Source of the DNA: JBBDIM01 sp040880405
GTDB lineage: Bacteria > Planctomycetota > Planctomycetia > Pirellulales > Pirellulaceae
NCBI GenBank assembly: GCA_040880405.1
Contig: JBBDIM010000001.1
Coordinates: forward strand, 1-55,354
Direction: 5' to 3'
DNA: 55,354 nt
Shown: positions 1 to 7,388 of the stretch, piece after piece
Position numbering within the stretch: the stretch's first letter is position 1
Layout of the letters: each line of letters opens with the position of its first letter
Program-made: the position numbers and the translations under genes
Notes under the pieces: model-generated
Database searches by the model: none
What the model was told of the DNA's origin: nothing
Seen by the model: only the letters and a program-made list of their open reading frames with translations

Positions 1-1
1 C

Positions 2-964
2 CAGGTCGATCGGATGATCGCCGACGAGAAGTCGCAGCGATTCATCGGGCGATTCGTGGGACAGTGGCTCGGAGCATCCGACGTCGAGACGATGAACATT
101 GATGCGCGGCGAATTCTCGGCATTCGAGATTCCGGCGAGGCGAATCGCGTCTTCAGCCGAACGGTCCGCAGGGCGATGCGAGACGAAACGGAGATGATGT
201 TCGCGGAGATCCTCCGCGAGAACCTGCCGGTCCTCGATTTTCTCAACGCCAACTACACCTTCCTCAATGAACCTTTGGCGAAATTTTACGGGCTAGAGGG
301 TCTGGGGGTTTCCGGCAATGAAATGCGAAAAGTCGAGCTGCCCGAGGACAGTGTCCGGGGCGGAATTTTAACCCAAGGTACTTTCCTGGTAACGAGTTCC
401 AACCCAACCCGAACTTCGCCGGTTAAGCGGGGGCTGTTTATTCTCGATAACATACTAGGGACTCCCGCTCCTCCCGCTCCGCCCGATGTGCCGGAACTGG
501 AAGAGGTCCGTAGTCGAGGTAAAAAGCTGACCATGCGGCAGCAGATGGAGCTGCACCGCGAAGCCCCTATGTGCAAATCGTGCCATCAGCGGATGGACCC
601 ACTCGGTTTGGCCCTGGAGAACTTCTCCGCGATCGGACAATTCCGGACCGAAGAGGGGGATGAAAAGATCGACCCCCGAGGCAAGTTGATCACCGGGGAA
701 GAATTCGACGACATCCGCCAACTGACCAAAATCTTAGCTAGCGACAGAAAGACTGATTTCTATCGCTGTTTGACCGAAAAGTTGTTAACCTATGCGTTAG
801 GTCGAGGGATGGAGTATTACGATACCCCCACCATCGATCAGATTGTTGAAAACTTGGAACAAGAACCGAACAATGGGAAGATGCGGGGGCTAGTTCACGC
901 GATCATCAACAGCCCGCCATTCCAGCTCCGTCGGGGCGATGGCAGCCTGCTTTCCCAAAACTGA
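2..964 (+). CDS. PSD4/PSCyt3/PSD2 (DUF1592-DUF1588-DUF1585) planctomycete cytochrome, 3' part
   Basis: The reading frame is open from base 2, so the gene begins outside the window and only its C-terminal ~320 residues are seen. They match the end of the large secreted planctomycete cytochromes: the tail of the DUF1592 region (YTFLNEPLAKFYG), then the DUF1588 region with the heme-binding motif CKSCH followed by RMDPLGLALENF, then the DUF1585 region (TEKLLTYALGRGMEYYD). The protein is probably exported and binds one c-type heme in the visible part. Its 100-bp distance from the HXXSHH gene downstream on the same strand is the usual pairing of these two families. The substrate of the system is unknown. 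Confidence 0.9.
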   Translation, partial: QVDRMIADEKSQRFIGRFVGQWLGASDVETMNIDARRILGIRDSGEANRVFSRTVRRAMRDETEMMFAEILRENLPVLDFLNANYTFLNEPLAKFYGLEGLGVSGNEMRKVELPEDSVRGGILTQGTFLVTSSNPTRTSPVKRGLFILDNILGTPAPPAPPDVPELEEVRSRGKKLTMRQQMELHREAPMCKSCHQRMDPLGLALENFSAIGQFRTEEGDEKIDPRGKLITGEEFDDIRQLTKILASDRKTDFYRCLTEKLLTYALGRGMEYYDTPTIDQIVENLEQEPNNGKMRGLVHAIINSPPFQLRRGDGSLLSQN

Positions 965-1064
965 CCTGTTCCAGCGAATCCAATACGACAACCGGCCACG
1001 CCCCTAAGGCTGGCTACACGACCACCCGCCTTACTTTACTTCCCGCCCGCGAAAGGAAGCTGAC

Positions 1065-2420
1065 ATGAGCCGCTTCAACGACCAACGACGACGTTTTCTG
1101 AAAGGTCTGGGCTTGGCCGTCGCTTTGCCGACGCTCGAAAGGTTCGCCCTCTCACCGGCCCAAGCGGCGAAGCTGCCCGCGACCACGGCGGACGGAGATC
1201 CGCTCCGCTTGGCGTTCCTCTACATTCCCAACGGGGTCAATGTCGAGCGTTGGTTCCCGGAAGGGGAAGGCAAGGACTATAAGCTGGGTCAATCGTTCGA
1301 CTCCGTCAAACACCTAAAGGATGACTTCCAATTCGTTAAGGGAATGGAACTCAAAAATGGTTGGGCCGGCCCCGATGGCCCCGGCGATCATGCCCGAGCC
1401 AACGCCACGTTCCTCACCGGGATGCGTCCCAAGAAGACCGCCGGTGCCGACATTGAAGTGGGTATCTCGGTCGACCAAGTCGCGGCGAACCATGTCGGGG
1501 GCGAAACCCGATTCTCCTCGCTCGAACTTTCCTGCGATGGCGTCCGCAAATCAGGCTCGTGCGACTCCGGCTACTCCTGTGCCTATCAGTTCAACTTGGC
1601 TTGGCGGACACCGCACGCCCCGTTGGCTCCGGAACAAAACCCGCGGCTGGTGTTCGAGCGGCTGTTTGGCGGCGGGGATGATTCCGATCGAGACCAAAAC
1701 CGCAAGCAGCGGATGTACGATCGCCGCTCGGTCCTCGACTTCGTGAAGGAAGAGGCGAACCAACTGCACAAGGAGTTGGGCAGCAACGACCGTCAGAAAA
1801 TGGACGAGTACCTCACCGGCATCCGCGAGATCGAACGCCGCATCCAGCGGGCCGAACAATTCGGCGACCTGCCGAGTGTCGAACTGGAGACGCCGTCGGG
1901 GATTCCGCCTCGGTACGAGGATCACATTCGCTTGATGCTCGACATCCAGGCGTTGGCCTTCCAAACCGACTCGACTCGAGTCTCGACCTTCCTGCTGGCG
2001 CACGACGGCAGCAACCGTTCGTTCAAGGAAGTGGGTGTTTCCGAGGGGCATCACCACCTCTCGCATCACCAGAAGAAAGAGGATTGGCTTGAAAAGATCG
2101 CCAAGATCGACGAGTTTTACATCAGCCAATTTGGTTACTTCCTCGAGAAGATGAAAACGCTGAAAGACCCCAGCGGCAAGTCGCTGCTGGACAACTCGAT
2201 GATCGTCTTTGGTGGTGGCCTGAGCGACGGAAACCGCCACAACCACGACAACCTGCCGATCGTCCTCGCAGGCCGAGGTGGCGGTGCCCTCAACCCCGGC
2301 AAGGTTTTGAACGCCGGCGAGAAGGTCCCGATGACCAACCTGTACGTCTCCCTGATGGAAAACATGGGCATCCCGGAAGACGACTTCGCCGACTCAACCG
2401 GCAAACTAAGCAACCTGTAA
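1065..2420 (+). CDS. DUF1552 / HXXSHH family Tat-exported protein
   Basis: A 451-residue protein with a twin-arginine signal at its N-terminus (RRRFLKGLGLAVALP) and signal end near APAQA-like residues 30-35. The family signature HXXSHH is visible as HHLSHH about residue 327, and a central GXGXSDGNRHNHDN stretch lies near the C-terminus (GGGLSDGNRHNHDNLP). HXXSHH proteins are nearly always encoded next to DUF1592/1588/1585 cytochromes, as here, and are thought to work with them outside the cytoplasm; the reaction is not known. The start is supported by AAAGGAAG 8 bases upstream. The pair is probably co-transcribed and ends at the terminator at 2459-2494. Confidence 0.93.
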   Translation: MSRFNDQRRRFLKGLGLAVALPTLERFALSPAQAAKLPATTADGDPLRLAFLYIPNGVNVERWFPEGEGKDYKLGQSFDSVKHLKDDFQFVKGMELKNGWAGPDGPGDHARANATFLTGMRPKKTAGADIEVGISVDQVAANHVGGETRFSSLELSCDGVRKSGSCDSGYSCAYQFNLAWRTPHAPLAPEQNPRLVFERLFGGGDDSDRDQNRKQRMYDRRSVLDFVKEEANQLHKELGSNDRQKMDEYLTGIREIERRIQRAEQFGDLPSVELETPSGIPPRYEDHIRLMLDIQALAFQTDSTRVSTFLLAHDGSNRSFKEVGVSEGHHHLSHHQKKEDWLEKIAKIDEFYISQFGYFLEKMKTLKDPSGKSLLDNSMIVFGGGLSDGNRHNHDNLPIVLAGRGGGALNPGKVLNAGEKVPMTNLYVSLMENMGIPEDDFADSTGKLSNL

Positions 2421-2458
2421 GCCACGGGGCTTTGGCTGCTTCGAAAAGACAACTTCGG

Positions 2459-2494
2459 GCCGCTCGCCAATTCGCTTGGTGAGCGGCTTTTTTT
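2459..2494 (+). terminator. Rho-independent terminator after the HXXSHH gene
   Basis: GCCGCTC and GAGCGGC arms (7 bp, with a mismatch and 3 further pairs inside) are followed by a run of seven T. It lies 38 bases past the stop codon of the HXXSHH gene. Confidence 0.8.
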
Positions 2495-2530
2495 GTGTGT
2501 AACTGGTATGAATCGCAGTAAAGGGATTTA

Positions 2531-2724
2531 GCCACAGAGGACACAGAGATCACAGAGAGGAAGAGATAACGGGTTAACATTTCATGAGAAATATATGCCG
2601 AATGGCAGTGGATATGTTTCAAAGTTTAAGGCCAAGCTGATGTTGTCTCCCTCGTTAGATCTCGGCTGTTCACGTGTGGAAGCTCGCAAGCAAATTTCTC
2701 TGTGATCTCTGTGTCCTCTGTGGC
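2531..2724. repeat. Long inverted repeat of the CCACAGAGGACACAGAG type
   Basis: The 28 bases at 2531-2558 are the perfect reverse complement of 2697-2724, with 138 bases between them. Each arm begins GCCACAGAGGACACAGAG. A diverged version of the same arms occurs at 37466-37711. It fills most of the 2421-2763 gap, which has no other recognisable gene. Confidence 0.8.
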
Positions 2725-2763
2725 AAAACCTTTCCGTAGAAATGGCAAGCTGTCGCACCCACC

Positions 2764-3546
2764 TCAACGCTTCCGCAGCACGAACACCGCGTCGGAGAGC
2801 TCGCGGTCGAAGTCCACTGGGTCGTTTGCGTCGTAGTGGAAATCGTACACTTGGCAAAGTTCCAGTTCCGGGAACTTCGCTAATAGGCTGCGGAATTGGT
2901 CGTGGGTGTAGAGGCGGTAGTCGTATTCCGACTTGAGCCGCGTGACCTCCTCGCCACGGCGGACCAGCAGGTTGAACCGGAGTCGTTCGAGCCGGCGGCG
3001 ACGTTCGAACTGGACTACCTTCAAGGTTACCGTCACCTGGGTTCCTCGGTAACGGTTGGTCCACCGCTCGGTACACTCGGTGTCGGCGTCGAGCGGGATT
3101 AAGTGGAACCCCAATAGGAACAGCCCGCCCGGTCGCAAGGCGTCTACCACACAGCGAAAATGAGCCTCCGCGTCCGCTTCGGTTAGCAGGTGGCGAAAGG
3201 TGTTGAACGTATTGAGCACGACGTCAACCGGTTGCTCTAGGCGAAACTCGCGCATGTCGCCAACCCACACATCGGCCGATCGCTTGCCCCGACGGAGCCG
3301 CTGCTTGAGATACCGGATCGAGGGCTCGCTCAGATCGAGCCCCAAGGTCTCATAACCCCGCTTGGCCAGCTCTACAATATTCCGGCCGCCACCACAGCCA
3401 ATCTCCAGCACCCGACGAGCCGGCCCCTCCGCGTAGCGTGGGGCGATGTCATCCAGGAAATCGCACTCCAGTTCCGTCTCGTCTTGGAAGGCGATGTCCC
3501 AGTATTGTGGGTAGTCGTAACAATCAACAGGTTGAGGTCGAGACAT
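2764..3546 (-). CDS. Class I SAM-dependent methyltransferase
   Basis: A 260-residue protein with a Rossmann methyltransferase core. Motif I is VLEIGCGGGRN at about residues 45-55, the acidic end of strand 2 is GLDLSEPS, and VDVVLNTFNTFRHLL is the motif IV region. Such proteins transfer a methyl group from S-adenosylmethionine; the acceptor cannot be read from the sequence. It lies just downstream of the acyltransferase gene on the same strand (22-bp gap), so the two are probably co-transcribed. Confidence 0.85.
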   Translation of the reverse strand: MSRPQPVDCYDYPQYWDIAFQDETELECDFLDDIAPRYAEGPARRVLEIGCGGGRNIVELAKRGYETLGLDLSEPSIRYLKQRLRRGKRSADVWVGDMREFRLEQPVDVVLNTFNTFRHLLTEADAEAHFRCVVDALRPGGLFLLGFHLIPLDADTECTERWTNRYRGTQVTVTLKVVQFERRRRLERLRFNLLVRRGEEVTRLKSEYDYRLYTHDQFRSLLAKFPELELCQVYDFHYDANDPVDFDRELSDAVFVLRKR

Positions 3547-3568
3547 TCGCTTATCGTGTGTCAGAGTT

Positions 3569-4363
3569 TTATCGCTGCCGAGCCCGGCGTCTGGCGGCGA
3601 TCAACGCCGCCTCTTTTTCCGCTTCGGTCGGTTTCCACGACTTGCCGGCGAGTTGCGGTTGGAAATCGTGCTCACCGGCCAACTCGGCAATCGCCTTCAC
3701 TGCTTCCAGAATCACCGTTTCCGTATCGCGGTCGCCGTTTTCGGAAGTTTGGGTCTCCACCGGAGTTCCGAATCGGACCTCCACCTTGGCTGGCATCAAA
3801 AACGGGCTGATCGGGGTCCCGGCGTAGGGTGCCCCTTCGATATGGATCGGGATGATCGGCACGCCCGCCTTGCCGGCGATCATCGCCGCACCCGGCCGGA
3901 CCGGCAGCATAAACGCTTCGGTGGTGTTGATGCGTCCCTCCGGCAACACGCCGACCAGTTCCCCCGCTTTAAGCAAGCGCACCGCTTCGCGGATCGCGCC
4001 GCTGTCGCTCCCGCCTCGCCGGGTCGGAATCGCGCCGGCATGTCGCAGGAAGTCGCGGAACAAGAAATGTTTGCAAAACTCTTCGGCCACCATCCAGTGG
4101 ACCACCCTCCCGGCGGCAACTTGGATAAAAAATGGGTCAATACTGCTCCGATGATTGGCGACCAGCAGCGCCCCGCGATCCCTCGGGACCGGTAGGCTGG
4201 TTGGCACGCTGGCCCGCCAAAACAGCCGCACGTAGAGCCGCGTCCCCGTGTCCATCAAATATTGGATCAAGGTGAACGGCGTCCGCCGCCAATACCAGAG
4301 CCACAACACCGCTGGTGCGAAGGCGAATGCTAGAATAAAAATTAAGGAAAATAGGTCTGTCAT
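3569..4363 (-). CDS. Lysophospholipid acyltransferase (PlsC family)
   Basis: A 264-residue protein. An N-terminal hydrophobic segment (residues 3-25) is followed by the PlsC/LPLAT core: the catalytic HX4D motif is NHRSSIDP (His71, Asp76) and the phosphate-binding block is PEGRINTT near residue 141. The family acylates lysophosphatidic acid or related glycerolipids at the membrane. The exact acceptor is not certain, since these enzymes have paralogues with different substrates. It is divergent from the phosphodiesterase gene and upstream of the methyltransferase gene. Confidence 0.88.
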   Translation of the reverse strand: MTDLFSLIFILAFAFAPAVLWLWYWRRTPFTLIQYLMDTGTRLYVRLFWRASVPTSLPVPRDRGALLVANHRSSIDPFFIQVAAGRVVHWMVAEEFCKHFLFRDFLRHAGAIPTRRGGSDSGAIREAVRLLKAGELVGVLPEGRINTTEAFMLPVRPGAAMIAGKAGVPIIPIHIEGAPYAGTPISPFLMPAKVEVRFGTPVETQTSENGDRDTETVILEAVKAIAELAGEHDFQPQLAGKSWKPTEAEKEAALIAARRRARQR

Positions 4364-4478
4364 GGGTTACGAGCTGGAGTCAACGTGACCGACAAGGTGC
4401 CTATCGAGGGAATTTTGTGGGATGCCGAAGCGGTGCATCCAATTCAACAGCCCCCAATCTTAGCCGGAAACCGGATCG

Positions 4479-4964
4479 ATGTGGATTGGTGTCGTCAGCG
4501 ATACGCACGGAAATGAGAAGAGCACCACCGAGGCGGTCCACATGCTCCGCCAATTCCCAATCGAACGGGTCCTCCACTGCGGCGATATCGGCAGTACCAA
4601 GGTGGTGGAATTATTGTCCGAGTGGCCAACCGACTACGTCCTGGGAAATGTCGACGACAATCCAGAGGTTCTTGCGGAGAGCATTGCCGATCATGGCGGA
4701 GTTCTTCATGGGGAGGTGGCCCGGCTTCAGATCACTGGGCAGTCGATCGGCGTGGCCCATGGTCACCAGCGTGACGTGCTCCAGCGGTTGATCGACTCCG
4801 GCGAATTCCGCTTAGTCTGCACCGGACATACCCATCGCCGGGAAGTCCGGATCGAGGAAAGCACCTGGATTCTCAACCCCGGGGCCCTGCACAGGGCCCG
4901 GCCGCATTCTTTGGCGGTGGTCGATTTGGACCAGTGGAACATCGAGATTCTGCCGCTGGTTTAG
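4479..4964 (+). CDS. YfcE/MJ0936-type metallophosphoesterase
   Basis: A compact 161-residue calcineurin-like phosphoesterase. All metal-binding motifs are present in order: SDTHGN at residues 7-12, HCGDIG, GNVDDN, AHGH and GHTHR. Proteins of this size and order hydrolyse phosphodiester model substrates with Mn2+ or Ni2+; the natural substrate is mostly unknown. The gene ends 4 bp from the convergent rimI gene, with no visible terminator between them. Confidence 0.9.
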   Translation: MWIGVVSDTHGNEKSTTEAVHMLRQFPIERVLHCGDIGSTKVVELLSEWPTDYVLGNVDDNPEVLAESIADHGGVLHGEVARLQITGQSIGVAHGHQRDVLQRLIDSGEFRLVCTGHTHRREVRIEESTWILNPGALHRARPHSLAVVDLDQWNIEILPLV

Positions 4965-4968
4965 CGTA

Positions 4969-5493
4969 CTAACCCAACAGCTTGGCGATCCGGTTTTCCG
5001 AGGTGGTGACCTGAGGGATCGCCTTTTCCTGATGGCGGTATTGCATCAGGTAGGCGTCCTCGGCCGAGTCCTCGTAGAAGTCCTTGAGCAGGGAGATCGC
5101 GCGGAAATCCATGTCGCGGAAGAAGACCTGAGCTGGCAGGTTGGTCTCGCGGACTTCCAGCAAAATGCGGTAGCGGCGTTGGGCCGAAAGCTTGCTGGTC
5201 AGTTTCTGAATCATCTGGGCCCCGACGCCACGGCGGCGGAAGGTGGGATCGACCGCGAAGTTGAGCACGTGCAGTCGAGACTTGTGCAATTCGTAAATCA
5301 TGTAGCCGACGATCCGCTCTTCATGTTCGGCCACCATGCCAATGCAGTTGCGGCGACGCAGCGATTTGACGAATTCCTCTTCCGACCACGGAAACTCGAA
5401 ACTGTTGTTTTCGATTCCGACAACCATCGCCATGTCACGACGAATCATCCAACGTATCTGGACGGGCAACACAGACTGCTCAGTTTGACTCAT
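4969..5493 (-). CDS. rimI: RimI-like ribosomal protein S18 alanine N-acetyltransferase
   Basis: A 174-residue GNAT acetyltransferase. The acetyl-CoA pyrophosphate loop is RRRGVGAQM, preceded by the strand VLNFAVDPTF, and the YEEDAYLMQYR-like end (EDAYLMQY) fits RimI, which acetylates the N-terminal alanine of ribosomal protein S18. The N-terminal IENNSFEFPWSEEEF is the RimI substrate-site signature. AAGGAG lies 7 bases before the ATG. A 63-codon TTG-started frame ends in an ATGA overlap with this start but looks like chance. Confidence 0.85.
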   Translation of the reverse strand: MSQTEQSVLPVQIRWMIRRDMAMVVGIENNSFEFPWSEEEFVKSLRRRNCIGMVAEHEERIVGYMIYELHKSRLHVLNFAVDPTFRRRGVGAQMIQKLTSKLSAQRRYRILLEVRETNLPAQVFFRDMDFRAISLLKDFYEDSAEDAYLMQYRHQEKAIPQVTTSENRIAKLLG

Positions 5494-5862
5494 ACCGGAC
5501 TCCTTCCGTGGAAGCCGAAACGACTTGTCGGATAGAAAAATGGCGAAGCATCAATGCGATCCCAAGCCCCACGCCCTTCATAGGCATGAGGAATCGGATC
5601 GAACCTTTCGTGGATTGTCTCCGAGGCATCCAGACCATTGGGCAGCGGAATAATTTCATCGCCCGAGGACCTTAACCGCAAGTGAAGACGACCACGAAAA
5701 TTCGAGTACGCGATACGGTATCAGAATCGAAGTTTTGTGCCAAGTCGAAGTCAGACCCATTTTGAGTTCCCGGCGTCGTTATCGTCACCAAAACTCGTAA
5801 GGAATTATTGCCAACTCATTGCTGGCGGCGTGCTAGCATCGCTGGGGGGTCCGGCGATTTCA
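5494..5862. other. Intergenic stretch without a recognised gene
   Basis: Lies between the rimI start and the end of the SpoU methylase gene, both on the minus strand. I see no clear hairpin followed by a T-run, no repeat of the families found elsewhere and no convincing small gene; it presumably holds the rimI promoter. Confidence 0.5.
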
Positions 5863-6363
5863 CTATCCTGCCGGGAATTGGCGGCAAAATTCGTACAGCA
5901 CCATGCTCGTGGCGGTGGCCACATTGTAGCTGTACGGAAGTCCGTAAATCGGAATTTCCACCACCTCGTCCAACAGTGCCAGCACGTCGTCGGTGATTCC
6001 CTGCCGCTCGTTGCCGATGACCAAAACCGTATTTCGCTGGAAGCTGAAGTGGTGCAGATTGTGCGAGCCGGTGGTCTGCTCCAGCCCCACCAGTTGATAG
6101 CCCTGCTGTTTCAGCTCCTTGAGGACCGGTGGGAGACTACGGTGACGGCTGATCGGAAGCTTCTCGGCTCCGTCCCGAGCGATTTTCGGATCGATCTTGG
6201 CGTTGCCGCACACCACCACCTTGCTCACTCCGCAGCACGAGGCGACACGCACAATCCGCGATAGATTGATATTACTCCGCATCGGACAGCAGGCCACAAT
6301 CAACTCCCGCGGCTGGGAGAGGGAGGTGGGAGGTTTGTGGCGGATATGCTCAAATGAATCCAT
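5863..6363 (-). CDS. TrmH/SpoU family RNA 2'-O-methyltransferase
   Basis: A short 166-residue SPOUT methyltransferase without an added RNA-binding domain. The three family motifs are visible: NINLSRIVRVASCCG near residue 32, VIGNERQGI near residue 115, and IPIYGLPYSYNVATATS near residue 137, which forms the knotted SAM site. It methylates ribose in tRNA or rRNA; the exact nucleotide cannot be assigned. Transcribed divergently from the TlpA-like gene. Confidence 0.88.
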   Translation of the reverse strand: MDSFEHIRHKPPTSLSQPRELIVACCPMRSNINLSRIVRVASCCGVSKVVVCGNAKIDPKIARDGAEKLPISRHRSLPPVLKELKQQGYQLVGLEQTTGSHNLHHFSFQRNTVLVIGNERQGITDDVLALLDEVVEIPIYGLPYSYNVATATSMVLYEFCRQFPAG

Positions 6364-6449
6364 CGAATCCTTAAGGGGCCGTGTTGCTGCGCAGCCGCGG
6401 CGTTAACCCCAGTTCAAATAACCGGTTTAGTGGAGGGTGGAATTTTCCC

Positions 6450-7109
6450 ATGGTAGCGAGCAAGGCCCCAATCGTGAACGCGGGAGACATGCCAGACGAC
6501 CGCAAATCCACGCATTGGATCACAGGTAGCCTGATCACGGCCGGCCTGTTGTTGGCAGTGGTTGGATGCGAAGGTGCCCCGCCTCCGCCACCGGCGGAAG
6601 CTCCCGGGGGAGAGTCGATTGAAAAAGAGGCCGAAACGGTCGATGTCCGCGTCCTAGACCATGACGGCATCCGTATGTTGGTCGATTCCCACCGGGGGAA
6701 AGTGGTGGTGGTCGATTACTGGAGCACCACCTGTCCACCCTGCCTGAAAGAGTTCCCCGGGCTGGTCCGATTGCACGAGCAATACCCACGTGACCAACTC
6801 TGCTGCGTCAGTGTCAGCCTCGACTATATCGGCATCGCGGACCAACCGCCGGAGTCGTACAAGGAACGCGTGCTCACCTTCCTCCGCACGTTCAACGCGA
6901 CGTTCGACAATGTGATCGCCGGAGACGAGGCGGACGTGATGTTCGAGAAGCTGGATTTGGCATCTCCACCGGCCGTCTACGTCTACCGTCAGGATGGCAG
7001 CCTGGCCAAGCGGTTCGATAACGTAGGAGTCTCCAGCGAAGCGGAAGCATTCAGCTATGAGGATGTGGAGGCGCTCGTGAAGGAATTGTTAAGCGCCACT
7101 CCGGACTGA
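6450..7109 (+). CDS. TlpA-like thioredoxin-fold lipoprotein
   Basis: A secreted thiol-disulfide protein. A hydrophobic signal segment (GSLITAGLLLAVVGC) ends in a lipobox, followed by a Pro/Ala/Glu-rich linker and a thioredoxin fold with active site WSTTCPPCLKEFP. The Cys-x-x-Cys suggests reduction of disulfides or of apo-cytochrome c cysteines at the cell surface, useful in a genome rich in exported c-type cytochromes (inference). The start is uncertain: in-frame ATG 6450, GTG 6474 (AAGG 8 bases upstream) and ATG 6489 all leave the signal intact; the frame also opens at 6381 but that would crowd the divergent gene. Confidence 0.85.
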   Translation: MVASKAPIVNAGDMPDDRKSTHWITGSLITAGLLLAVVGCEGAPPPPPAEAPGGESIEKEAETVDVRVLDHDGIRMLVDSHRGKVVVVDYWSTTCPPCLKEFPGLVRLHEQYPRDQLCCVSVSLDYIGIADQPPESYKERVLTFLRTFNATFDNVIAGDEADVMFEKLDLASPPAVYVYRQDGSLAKRFDNVGVSSEAEAFSYEDVEALVKELLSATPD

Positions 7110-7388
7110 TTTGGGACGGTTCCGTACCAGACCGCCGGTAAAATCCCCGCGGTTTCGGCGAAAGATCTCGCACCTGTCGGCGAATCGATCAGAAACGAAA
7201 GTGTTCAGAGGATTTGCGTGGTATTCTGCCTGGAAGGGGGAATTTCTTTTCCAGCGATTCCAATCCACTTATAATTGAGGAAAGCCGCGGAGGAGGGTGC
7301 GCACGCACCCCAGCCGCCCCGGTTTCAAGAAAACGGCGTGTGTCGTTCACGACGGTTAACATTGCGAGTCCGAACTGAGGCCGTCCCG

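Noticed and set aside
5490..5681. 63-codon minus-strand frame ending in an ATGA overlap with rimI
   Set aside because: It needs a TTG start, has no recognisable fold or ribosome-binding site that I could see, and rimI has its own good AAGGAG.
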